DNA of 8,129 nucleotides from JBKEDS01 sp047975545 (GTDB lineage Bacteria; Bacteroidota; Bacteroidia; Flavobacteriales; Flavobacteriaceae), in contig JBKEDS010000038.1 of the NCBI GenBank assembly GCA_047975545.1, forward strand, positions 1-8,129, written 5' to 3'. Positions 1 through 5,707 of the stretch are shown in pieces. Both the position numbers and the translations under genes were made by a program. Numbering within the stretch: position 1 is the stretch's first letter; each line of letters opens with the position of its first letter. The notes beneath the pieces were generated by a model. That model was not told the DNA's origin. It searched no databases and worked only from the letters and a program-made list of their open reading frames with translations.

Positions 1-1
1 A

Positions 2-88
2 CCTTATTTTGTTGTAGCATCCCCAAATTATCAAATTATTCAAGTACACAAAAATTTAGATATATACTTAACCCGTAATACTAAATAA
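2..88 (+). CDS. C-terminal tail of an upstream gene, 5' end outside window
   Basis: An open frame enters from the left edge and stops with TAA at 86-88, 11 nt before the bactofilin start. The 28 residues (PYFVVASPNYQIIQV, then HKNLDIYLTRNTK) alternate hydrophobic and polar residues like beta strands and read like a genuine protein C-terminus; the other frames read less well, although one is also open to position 78. The close spacing suggests it is co-transcribed with the bactofilin gene. From memory of flavobacterial gene order, a large tetratricopeptide lipoprotein (PorW/SprE, type IX secretion) often sits here. That identity is an inference from position and cannot be shown from 28 residues. 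Confidence 0.5.
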   Translation, partial: PYFVVASPNYQIIQVHKNLDIYLTRNTK

Positions 89-99
89 AGCAAATCAAT

Positions 100-507
100 A
101 TGTTTTCCGACTCCCAAAAGAACAAAAAAGCAACCGAGTACTCTTCTTCCCAAAACATTGTTGCCCAAGGCACTACCCTTATGGGCGATTTAAATAGCGA
201 AGGCGATTTTAGAATAGATGGCAATGTGGAAGGCACCATAAAAACAAAAGGGAAAGTAGTTTTGGGTAAAACGGGACGTATAACAGGAACCTTAGAGGCT
301 GTCGATGCCTATTTTGAAGGCCTATTTTCGGGCAAGCTACTATTGTCCGGCACCTTAACACTAAAGTCGTCGGCAAAAGTTGAAGGCGAAGTACTGGTTA
401 AAAAATTGGCAGTCGATCCCGGAGCCAGTTTTAATGTATCGTGCACAATGAAAGCAGCAGCAAACGAACTAAGCAACGGTGGCACAAAAACCAAACAATC
501 CGCTTAA
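100..507 (+). CDS. Bactofilin family polymer-forming cytoskeletal protein
   Basis: This 135-residue protein belongs to the bactofilin (CcmA-type) family, which forms nucleotide-independent filaments from a right-handed beta-helix and helps position envelope or morphogenesis proteins at the inner membrane. About 20 polar, low-complexity N-terminal residues precede the repeat core at roughly 22-115. The core starts with GTTLMGDLNSEGDFRIDG, and its short repeats are built around Gly and hydrophobic residues (VEGTIKTKGKVVLGKTGRI, then ITGTLEAVDAYFEG and AKVEGEVLV). The disordered C-terminal tail (from about 120) is Lys/Ser/Gly-rich. Length and architecture are normal for the family. The ATG at 100 is the first start after the preceding gene's stop. 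The next gene begins inside its last 29 bases, so the two are probably translationally coupled. Its repeated placement beside ATP synthase genes in this phylum is known, but no functional link has been shown here. Confidence 0.93.
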   Translation: MFSDSQKNKKATEYSSSQNIVAQGTTLMGDLNSEGDFRIDGNVEGTIKTKGKVVLGKTGRITGTLEAVDAYFEGLFSGKLLLSGTLTLKSSAKVEGEVLVKKLAVDPGASFNVSCTMKAAANELSNGGTKTKQSA

Positions 508-697
508 AAATGCGATAGCCCTTACAGGAGTTACCATTCAAATGGGGGTTACTATTTACCTATTTGTGGTTTTGGGCAAATGGTTAGATGGCAAATATGC
601 TCCCGAAAGCAAGCTCTTTTTAATTATAGCAACACTACTTGGTGTTGGTATTTCGTTGTACGTTGTGCTAAAACAGCTTAAAAAGTTTAACAATTAA
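479..697 (+). CDS. AtpZ/AtpI family protein, GTG start
   Basis: A 72-residue protein with two membrane segments (about 12-34 and 45-65) and the GKWLDGKY motif between them at 33-40. This matches the AtpZ/AtpI family (PF09527-type), whose members sit at the head of ATP synthase operons. They are implicated in ATP synthase assembly (c-ring formation) or in Mg2+/Ca2+ supply. The frame opens only at 473, just after an in-frame TAA at 470-472, so the GTG at 479 is the only start that keeps the whole first helix; the next candidate, ATG at 542, would delete it. It overlaps the bactofilin gene by 29 nt in another frame and shares one base (TAATG) with the next gene, so translation of all three is likely coupled. 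Family assignment is firm. The exact role in this organism is inferred. Confidence 0.88.
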   Translation: MAQKPNNPLKNAIALTGVTIQMGVTIYLFVVLGKWLDGKYAPESKLFLIIATLLGVGISLYVVLKQLKKFNN

Positions 698-1089
698 TGC
701 AAAAAATAATACTAACCAATAGTTTTATCATGCTGTGCATTTCGGTGGTGTCCTATGGGGTTTTTATATGGGTATTGCAACAATTAAATATTGAAGTGCT
801 ATGGGGTAAAATACAATTGGCCTTTATTTTAAATACAGTATTGGCCATACTTATTGTTGCTGCAATGGTTGTGCTAAAAAAACGCATTAAGGACCAATTG
901 GCTTATGTGTTTATGGGAGGTAGTTTTTTAAAATTTGCCTGTTTTTTCATATTCTTCTACCCGGCATTCAACCAAGATGGGCAAATTAGTAAAACCGAGT
1001 TTTTTTCGTTCTTTATACCTTATGCAGTTTGCCTCGTTTCCGAAACAATTACCGCTATACGGTTTCTTAATAAAATAGATGCCTATTAA
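697..1089 (+). CDS. DUF6168-like small membrane protein, AtpI-like position
   Basis: A 130-residue polytopic inner-membrane protein with four predicted helices at about 8-28, 41-60, 70-89 and 102-122. A basic KKRIKDQ segment (61-67) lies between helices 2 and 3. The loop DGQISKTEFFSFFIPYAVCL (94-113) and the following SET are the most distinctive stretch and recall the flavobacterial DUF6168 family. It occupies the place that AtpI has in other bacteria, between the AtpZ-like gene and atpB, and it has the same four-helix layout. A function in ATP synthase assembly is therefore plausible but not demonstrated. Its ATG overlaps the previous stop codon by one base, which gives a clear start choice. 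A 104-nt gap containing a promoter separates it from atpB. Confidence 0.8.
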   Translation: MQKIILTNSFIMLCISVVSYGVFIWVLQQLNIEVLWGKIQLAFILNTVLAILIVAAMVVLKKRIKDQLAYVFMGGSFLKFACFFIFFYPAFNQDGQISKTEFFSFFIPYAVCLVSETITAIRFLNKIDAY

Positions 1090-1122
1090 CCCTATGTGTG
1101 AGGTAGTTAAATATTCCGAAAT

Positions 1123-1158
1123 TTTGTTTTTCAATTTTAAAATAAAAAATTACCTTTG
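1123..1158 (+). promoter_or_regulatory. Bacteroidota sigma-70-type promoter for atpB
   Basis: TACCTTTG at 1151-1158 matches the Bacteroidota -7 consensus TAnnTTTG exactly. A TTTG at 1123-1126 can serve as the -33 element, but the 24-nt spacer is a little longer than the usual 17-23. Transcription would start near 1163-1167, leaving a leader of about 30 nt before the atpB ATG at 1194. It is the only exact match to this -7 box that I found in the intergenic gaps of the window. It suggests that the structural ATP synthase genes can be transcribed independently of the bactofilin/AtpZ trio. Confidence 0.65.
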
Positions 1159-1193
1159 CACCGATTTTTAGCCCACTATTATCAACACGTGAT

Positions 1194-2270
1194 ATGCAAA
1201 ATATTTTTTCATTAAAAACCATCTGTTTGTTACTGCTGCTTGTATCAAACGTTATGTTTGCCGCAGAAGAGCCTAAACAAGAAGAAGGCGATATTAAAAG
1301 TGAGATAAAAGAATACATAAACCACCACTTGTTGGATACCCACGATTTCGGTTTGTTTTCGTATACAACCGACGAAGGTGAGGAAAAGCACATCGGGTTT
1401 CCGCTACCCGTAATTTTATGGGATAACGGCCTGCAAATATTCTCTTCTTCAAAATTGCACCACGGTAACGATGTAGCCGAACATAACGGCAATTATTACA
1501 AATTATATCACGAAAAAATATACAAAACCAATGCCGAAGGTACTATTGAGCACGACGAGCACCACCACGCCATAAACGAAAAACCCCTTAATTTTTCAAT
1601 CACCAAAAACGTATTTGTTATCTTTTTGGTAGGCTTGTTAATGCTGTTTATGTTTGGTCGTATGGCCAAAGCCTACAAAAACGGCCACTTGCCAAAAGGC
1701 ATTGGGCGCTTTTTGGAGCCTATCGTGCTGTACATTCGCGACGATATTGCAATCCCGAACATCGGTATTAAAAAGTACAAACGCTATATGCCGTTTTTAC
1801 TAACCGTATTTTTCTTTATCTGGATTATAAACCTATTGGGCTTAACACCACTTGGGGTAAACGTTACCAATAATATAGCCGTAACCTTGGCCTTGGCCTT
1901 GTTAACCTATTTAATTACCACCTTTACGGCCAATAAAAACTACTGGAAGCACATTTTTTGGATGCCCGGCGTTCCTGTACCCATGAAAATTATTTTGGCC
2001 CCAATAGAATTATTAGGTACATTTATCAAGCCCTTTTCCTTATTAATACGTTTGTACGCCAACATTACGGCGGGGCACATCGTGTTAATGAGCATTATCG
2101 GGTTAATGTTTATATTTAAAAACTGGTTGGGCAGTTCGTTGTCGTTCGGCTTGGCTTTCGTATTGTCGCTGTTGGAGCTTTTGGTAGCGGCATTACAGGC
2201 TTATATTTTTACCATGCTATCGGCCCTGTATTTTGGTTCGGCGGTAGAAGAACACCACGACGACCACTAA
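1194..2270 (+). CDS. atpB: F1Fo ATP synthase subunit a
   Basis: This 358-residue subunit forms the proton half-channels beside the c-ring. Residues 1-23 look like a signal peptide (hydrophobic 8-20, cleavage near MFA-AEE). A soluble, His/Glu-rich region of about 110 residues follows, facing the periplasm, with HDEHHH at 120-125. The conserved membrane part starts near 137. The essential arginine is R286 in the motif LLIRLYANITAGH, equivalent to E. coli R210. Q335 in LQAYIFTML corresponds to E. coli Q252. H295 and E328 occupy the positions of E. coli E219 and H245, so that pair is swapped as in mitochondrial subunit a. The protein is longer than the E. coli subunit (271 residues) because of the N-terminal extension, which is usual for this phylum. 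The C-terminus ends in EEHHDDH. The ATG at 1194 is chosen because it gives the signal peptide. Confidence 0.97.
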   Translation: MQNIFSLKTICLLLLLVSNVMFAAEEPKQEEGDIKSEIKEYINHHLLDTHDFGLFSYTTDEGEEKHIGFPLPVILWDNGLQIFSSSKLHHGNDVAEHNGNYYKLYHEKIYKTNAEGTIEHDEHHHAINEKPLNFSITKNVFVIFLVGLLMLFMFGRMAKAYKNGHLPKGIGRFLEPIVLYIRDDIAIPNIGIKKYKRYMPFLLTVFFFIWIINLLGLTPLGVNVTNNIAVTLALALLTYLITTFTANKNYWKHIFWMPGVPVPMKIILAPIELLGTFIKPFSLLIRLYANITAGHIVLMSIIGLMFIFKNWLGSSLSFGLAFVLSLLELLVAALQAYIFTMLSALYFGSAVEEHHDDH

Positions 2271-2274
2271 TTTT

Positions 2275-2310
2275 TTCCGTGAAAACGGGAGTCCGTTTAA
2301 TTTAAGCGGA
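2275..2310 (+). promoter_or_regulatory. Two tandem hairpins in the atpB-atpE spacer
   Basis: The first hairpin has the stem TTCCGT (2275-2280) and ACGGGA (2285-2290), including one G-U pair, closed by a GAAA tetraloop of the stable GNRA type. The second has TCCGTTTA (2292-2299) pairing with TAAGCGGA (2303-2310), with one G-U pair and a 3-nt loop. Neither is followed by a T-run, so they are not ordinary terminators. They could protect the downstream atpE message from 3'-5' decay after cleavage or shape its translation. The pairing is seen directly; the function is inferred. Confidence 0.35.
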
Positions 2311-2312
2311 AA

Positions 2313-2340
2313 TTTAATATTGAATGTTTAATTTTTAATT
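2313..2340 (+). repeat. Heptamer-period A/T-rich array before atpE
   Basis: Four consecutive 7-nt units fill the leader of atpE: TTTAATA, TTGAATG, TTTAATT and TTTAATT. The period is exact, but the A/T-rich composition makes a chance origin more likely than for the other arrays in this operon. Two inverted copies of the same word (AAATTAA at 2588-2594 and 2595-2601) lie on the other side of atpE. Confidence 0.4.
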
Positions 2341-2350
2341 AATATATATT

Positions 2351-2542
2351 ATGACTATTCCAAACATTGTAGGAGCTGGTTTAATTGTTATCGGTGCCGG
2401 TGTAGGTATTGGTAGAATTGGTGGACAAGCTATGGAAGCTATTGCACGCCAACCGGAAGCCTCTGGAAAAATCCAAACAGCCATGCTTATTGCGGCTGCC
2501 CTTATCGAAGGTATTGGATTTGCTGCCCTATTTGCAGCCTAA
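2351..2542 (+). CDS. atpE: F1Fo ATP synthase subunit c
   Basis: A 63-residue helical hairpin that oligomerises into the rotor ring. Helix 1 contains the Gly-repeat GAGVGIGRIGG (15-25), which allows tight packing. The polar loop is RQP at 33-35, the F1-contact motif. Helix 2 carries the proton-binding carboxylate E53 in ALIEGIGF. G54-I55 follow E53 instead of the Ser-Thr pair found in sodium-binding c subunits such as that of Ilyobacter, so a proton ring is expected. The protein is short but fits the compact c subunits of flavobacteria. The ATG at 2351 is the natural start, with no strong Shine-Dalgarno sequence upstream. A strong hairpin with a T-run begins 6 nt after the stop codon and may set the ratio of c to the downstream subunits. 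Confidence 0.96.
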   Translation: MTIPNIVGAGLIVIGAGVGIGRIGGQAMEAIARQPEASGKIQTAMLIAAALIEGIGFAALFAA

Positions 2543-2548
2543 AAACAC

Positions 2549-2586
2549 AAAAAACAGCTATAACGGTTGGTTATAGCTGTTTTTTT
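2549..2586 (+). terminator. Intrinsic terminator inside the atp operon, after atpE
   Basis: AAAAAACAGCTATAAC (2549-2564) pairs perfectly with GTTATAGCTGTTTTTT (2570-2585) across a 5-nt loop GGTTG, and the T-run reaches 2586. The stem is 16 bp, of which ten are the mixed-sequence core. It lies 6 nt past the atpE stop and 40 nt before the atpF start on the same strand. Because atpF, atpH, atpA and atpG must still be expressed, it is probably a partial terminator. Alternatively, it could serve as a 3' stabiliser for an atpB-atpE message. Confidence 0.8.
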
Positions 2587-2625
2587 AAAATTAAAAATTA
2601 ACAATAGTATTTTAAAAAAAATAAC

Positions 2626-3126
2626 ATGGAAAAGTTAATAGAACAATTTTCAATAGGCCTATTTTTTTGGCAATTAGTATTATTTGTTGCCTTATTGTTT
2701 TTGTTGAAAAAATTTGCATGGAAACCCATTCTTGAAGCCGTTGAAAAACGCGAAAATGGTATAAAGGATGCTTTAGAGTCGGCCGAAAAAGCAAAATTGG
2801 ACATGCAAAACCTGCAAGCCGATAACGAAAAACTGTTAAAAGAAGCCCGTGCCGAGCGCGAAGCCATGTTAAAGGGCGCCCGCGATATAAAGGCTAAAAT
2901 GATAGACGATGCCAAAGGCGAAGCCCAAGAGCAAGCCAATAAGCTTATTGCCCAAGCCCAAGCCAGTATCGAAAGCGAAAAGAAAGCCGCCATAGCCGAG
3001 CTAAAAAGCCAAGTAGCCGGATTGTCATTGGAAATAGCCGAAAAAGTACTACACGGCGAACTATCCAACAAGGACAAGCAATTAAACTTGGTAGAATCGA
3101 TGATTGACGATGCTAAATTAAACTAA
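2626..3126 (+). CDS. atpF: F1Fo ATP synthase subunit b
   Basis: A 166-residue peripheral-stalk subunit. One N-terminal membrane helix spans about 9-28, after which comes the conserved junction KKFAWKPILEAVEKR, where R42 matches the conserved E. coli R36. Residues 45-140 form a long Ala/Glu/Lys-rich coiled coil with no proline after the membrane junction, which dimerises and reaches up the side of F1. The C-terminal segment (about 140-166) should bind the delta subunit, whose gene begins 2 nt after this stop codon. Length is normal for subunit b. The reading starts at the ATG at 2626, 40 nt past the terminator-like hairpin. Expression depends on read-through of that hairpin or on an unrecognised promoter, since I see no exact TAnnTTTG box in between. 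Confidence 0.96.
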   Translation: MEKLIEQFSIGLFFWQLVLFVALLFLLKKFAWKPILEAVEKRENGIKDALESAEKAKLDMQNLQADNEKLLKEARAEREAMLKGARDIKAKMIDDAKGEAQEQANKLIAQAQASIESEKKAAIAELKSQVAGLSLEIAEKVLHGELSNKDKQLNLVESMIDDAKLN

Positions 3127-3128
3127 CC

Positions 3129-3665
3129 ATGGCAGGAACACGAGCAGCAATACGTTACGCAAAAGCCGTTTTAAGCTTGGCTTCGGACAACAAATCCGAA
3201 ACCGCCATAAACAGCGATATGAAATTAATTGCAAAAACCATTGCGGACAATAACGACCTAAAAAGCACGCTACTAAGCCCCGTGGTAACCAATGCCATAA
3301 AAAAAACGGTACTTCTCGAAATTTTTAAAGGCACCAATAAAGAAACCATAAGTTTAATAAACACTCTGGTAGCCAATAACCGGGTGGCTATTATAGAGGA
3401 TGTTGCCAAAAAATACACCGAGCTGTACGACCAGTCCAAAGGCATTGAAATAGCAACCGTTACAACGGCAGTAGCCTTAACCGATAGCCTAAAAGCCCAA
3501 GTACTGGCAAAAGCCAAAGCCCTTACCGGTAAGGACGTAGAAGTTAAAAACATTATAGACGAAAGCATTATAGGCGGTTTTATCCTGCGCATAGGCGATA
3601 TGCAGTACAACGCCAGTATAGCAAACCAATTAAACAAGTTAAAACGAGAATTTTCAATAAATTAA
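3129..3665 (+). CDS. atpH: F1Fo ATP synthase subunit delta (OSCP)
   Basis: A 178-residue delta/OSCP-family protein that joins the b-subunit stalk to the top of the alpha3beta3 head. The N-terminal helical domain (about 1-105) begins with AAIRYAKAVLSLA, the conserved first helix that contacts alpha. The C-terminal domain closes with the family signature ESIIGGFILRIGDMQYNASI (about 145-164), followed by NQLNKLKREF. Length matches the family. It starts 2 nt after atpF, indicating translational coupling, and is followed by a 61-nt gap with a heptamer array before atpA. I see no frameshift or missing motif. Confidence 0.96.
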   Translation: MAGTRAAIRYAKAVLSLASDNKSETAINSDMKLIAKTIADNNDLKSTLLSPVVTNAIKKTVLLEIFKGTNKETISLINTLVANNRVAIIEDVAKKYTELYDQSKGIEIATVTTAVALTDSLKAQVLAKAKALTGKDVEVKNIIDESIIGGFILRIGDMQYNASIANQLNKLKREFSIN

Positions 3666-3685
3666 AAATGTTGGCTTGGCAGATG

Positions 3686-3721
3686 TCTAACATCTAACAA
3701 TCCAATATCTAATATCTAAAT
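3686..3721 (+). repeat. Heptamer tandem array (TCTAAYA) between atpH and atpA
   Basis: Five 7-nt units are visible: TCTAACA (3686), TCTAACA (3693), TCCAATA (3701, after one extra A), TCTAATA (3708) and TCTAAAT (3715). Together they occupy more than half of the 61-nt atpH-atpA gap. The pattern resembles in kind the short tandem heptanucleotide (STRR) repeats described in cyanobacteria. It has no CRISPR-like spacers and cannot encode protein. Confidence 0.7.
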
Positions 3722-3726
3722 AAAAG

Positions 3727-5307
3727 ATGGCAGAAGTAAAACCAGCTGAAATATCAGCAATCTTAAAGCAACAACTCGCAGGTTTCGAAGCTAGCGCTTC
3801 CTTGGACGAAGTTGGAACGGTATTAACAGTGGGCGACGGTATTGTGCGCGCCTACGGTTTGGCCAACGCACAATACGGTGAGTTGGTTGAATTCGATGGC
3901 GGTCTGGAAGGTATCGTACTTAACCTTGAGGAAGACAATATTGGTGTGGTACTATTAGGCCCTTCAACAGGAATAAAAGAAGGCTCCACCGTAAAACGTA
4001 CCGGACGTATTGCTTCTATTAACGTTGGCGAAGGTATTGTTGGCCGTGTGGTAGATACTTTGGGCAACCCCATAGACGGTAAAGGCCCAATTGCTGGTAA
4101 AACCTACCAAATGCCATTGGAGCGTAAAGCGCCCGGTGTTATTTTCCGCGAACCGGTAACCGAGCCTTTACAAACCGGAATAAAATCTATCGATGCCATG
4201 ATTCCCGTGGGCCGTGGCCAGCGTGAGTTGGTAATTGGCGACCGCCAAACGGGCAAAACAACCGTTTGTATCGATACCATATTAAACCAAAAAGAATTTT
4301 TCGATGCGGGCAATCCCGTATACTGTATATATGTGGCTGTAGGGCAAAAAGCCTCTACCGTTGCAAACATTGCCAAAACCTTAGAGGACAGGGGCGCTCT
4401 TGCTTACACCACTATTGTTGCGGCCAATGCTTCGGACCCATCGCCAATGCAAGTATACGCACCTATGGCAGGAGCAGCTATTGGCGAGTATTTTAGGGAT
4501 ACAGGCCGTCCGGCATTAATTATTTACGACGATTTATCAAAACAAGCGGTAGCTTACCGTGAGGTGTCGCTATTGTTACGTCGCCCACCGGGACGCGAGG
4601 CTTACCCTGGCGACGTATTTTACTTGCACTCGCGCTTGTTGGAGCGTTCGGCAAAAGTAATTAACGACGATACCATTGCCAAAAACATGAACGACCTGCC
4701 CGAATCGTTAAAACCAATCGTTAAAGGTGGCGGTTCGTTAACGGCACTGCCCATTATCGAAACCCAAGCGGGCGACGTTTCGGCATACATCCCAACAAAC
4801 GTAATCTCGATTACCGACGGACAAATATTCTTGGAGTCCGATTTATTCAACTCCGGTGTACGCCCCGCTATTAACGTAGGTATTTCGGTATCGCGCGTGG
4901 GGGGTAACGCCCAAATTAAATCCATGAAAAAGGTAGCCGGAACATTAAAACTGGACCAAGCCCAGTTCCGTGAGTTGGAAGCCTTTGCCAAGTTTGGTTC
5001 CGATTTGGATGCCGCAACCCTAAACGTAATCGAAAAAGGAAAGCGTAACGTTGAAATTTTAAAACAAGCGCAAAACGACCCATTTACGGTCGAGGATCAA
5101 ATTGCAATTATTTACGCCGGATCCAAAAACTTGTTGCGAAACGTTCCTGTTGAAAAAGTAAAAGAGTTCGAACGCGATTATATCGAGTTCCTAAACGCTA
5201 AGCACAGAGGCGTTTTGGATACCTTAAAAGCCGGAAAACTAACCGATGAGGTTACCGATACCTTGGCTGCTGTGGCTAAGGATTTATCAAGCAAGTACAA
5301 TAGTTAA
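3727..5307 (+). CDS. atpA: F1Fo ATP synthase subunit alpha
   Basis: A 526-residue, non-catalytic nucleotide-binding subunit of the F1 head. The N-terminal helix that docks on delta (about 1-25) precedes a beta-barrel (about 26-95). In the nucleotide-binding domain the Walker A motif is GDRQTGKT at 171-178 and the Walker B strand is ALIIYDDL at 263-270. R390 in VSRVGGNAQ is the arginine finger reaching the beta catalytic site, equivalent to E. coli R376. The C-terminal helical domain runs from about 400. The segment after LLERSAKV (about 311-335, with NMNDLPESLK) is about seven residues longer than in E. coli, a common difference in this phylum. The ATG at 3727 follows the heptamer array directly. 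The stop at 5307 is followed by 430 nt of insert before atpG, an unusually wide gap for this gene pair. Confidence 0.98.
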   Translation: MAEVKPAEISAILKQQLAGFEASASLDEVGTVLTVGDGIVRAYGLANAQYGELVEFDGGLEGIVLNLEEDNIGVVLLGPSTGIKEGSTVKRTGRIASINVGEGIVGRVVDTLGNPIDGKGPIAGKTYQMPLERKAPGVIFREPVTEPLQTGIKSIDAMIPVGRGQRELVIGDRQTGKTTVCIDTILNQKEFFDAGNPVYCIYVAVGQKASTVANIAKTLEDRGALAYTTIVAANASDPSPMQVYAPMAGAAIGEYFRDTGRPALIIYDDLSKQAVAYREVSLLLRRPPGREAYPGDVFYLHSRLLERSAKVINDDTIAKNMNDLPESLKPIVKGGGSLTALPIIETQAGDVSAYIPTNVISITDGQIFLESDLFNSGVRPAINVGISVSRVGGNAQIKSMKKVAGTLKLDQAQFRELEAFAKFGSDLDAATLNVIEKGKRNVEILKQAQNDPFTVEDQIAIIYAGSKNLLRNVPVEKVKEFERDYIEFLNAKHRGVLDTLKAGKLTDEVTDTLAAVAKDLSSKYNS

Positions 5308-5316
5308 AAGTTTTTT

Positions 5317-5337
5317 GAGTTTAGAGTTCTAAGTTGT
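5317..5337 (+). repeat. Heptamer units upstream of the S23-family gene
   Basis: Three units, GAGTTTA, GAGTTCT and AAGTTGT, stand at exact 7-nt spacing 10 nt after the atpA stop. A variant copy of their centre recurs at 5347-5359 (TTAGGGTTCTAAA compared with TTAGAGTTCTAAG at 5321-5333). The reverse complement of the downstream array at 5701-5731 reads GAGTTGT, GAGTTAT and so on, so the two arrays form imperfect inverted flanks of the insert. Confidence 0.5.
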
Positions 5338-5372
5338 TTTACAAATTTAGGGTTCTAAATTTAATATAGGTT

Positions 5373-5707
5373 ATGTCGTTAGATAACAATATAATACGAA
5401 TTAAAAGTTTTCAATTTGCTGTTATATTGTTCGCTATACAGACATACTTAAAGAAAACAAAGATTTTGAGTTAGCTTCTCAACTATTAAAAAGCGGAACA
5501 AGTATTGGAGCGAATACTCGTGAAGCCCAACGAGCTGTTAGCAAAAAAGATTTTAAAAACAAGTTTGGTATTGCGCTAAAGGAAGCCGATGAAACAAAGT
5601 ATTGGTTAGAAATACTTGAAGCTACTGGCAGAAAAGTACCAATTGAAATGATGAATAAGTGTGAAGAGTTAATCAAGATTTTAGTAGCTATTGTTAAAAA
5701 CTCATAA
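5373..5707 (+). pseudogene. Four-helix-bundle (S23 / 23S rRNA intervening-sequence family) gene, frameshifted
   Basis: From the ATG at 5373 the frame reads MSLDNNIIRIKSFQFAV, the usual start of the S23 family, and then runs into a stop. The frame beginning at ATT 5426 continues the same protein: IVRYTDILKENKDFEL, ASQLLKSGTSIGANTREAQ, KKDFKNKFGIALKEADETKY and WLEILEATGRKVP, with TAA at 5705-5707. Only two bases (5424-5425) lie between the parts where one codon belongs, so a single base is missing. Restored, the product would be 111 residues, close to the family length. The SGTSIGAN and KEADETKYW motifs are the family hallmarks. Relatives are encoded inside 23S rRNA insertions, as orphan genes, and as the Avd accessory proteins of diversity-generating retroelements; the cellular role of orphan members is unknown. 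It sits between atpA and atpG on the same strand. A sequencing error cannot be excluded. Confidence 0.82.

Noticed and set aside
2351..2542. Sodium-type c-ring
   Set aside because: The carboxylate E53 is followed by Gly-Ile, not by the Ser-Thr ligands of Na+-binding c subunits.
2598..3077. Long minus-strand open frame opposite atpF
   Set aside because: It is the antisense shadow of a well-conserved atpF. Its Ser/Ala/Phe-rich composition comes from the reverse reading of Ala/Lys/Glu codons.
3155..3637. Long minus-strand open frame opposite atpH
   Set aside because: It lies wholly within atpH, has no recognisable motif and is explained by the codon usage of the real gene.
3686..3721. CRISPR-like array
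   Set aside because: The units are 7 nt without spacers, and no cas genes are in view.
5415..5430. Programmed frameshift instead of a mutation in the S23-family gene
   Set aside because: No slippery heptamer or homopolymer occurs at the shift point (GCTGTTATATTGTTCGC), and I see no downstream stimulatory structure.
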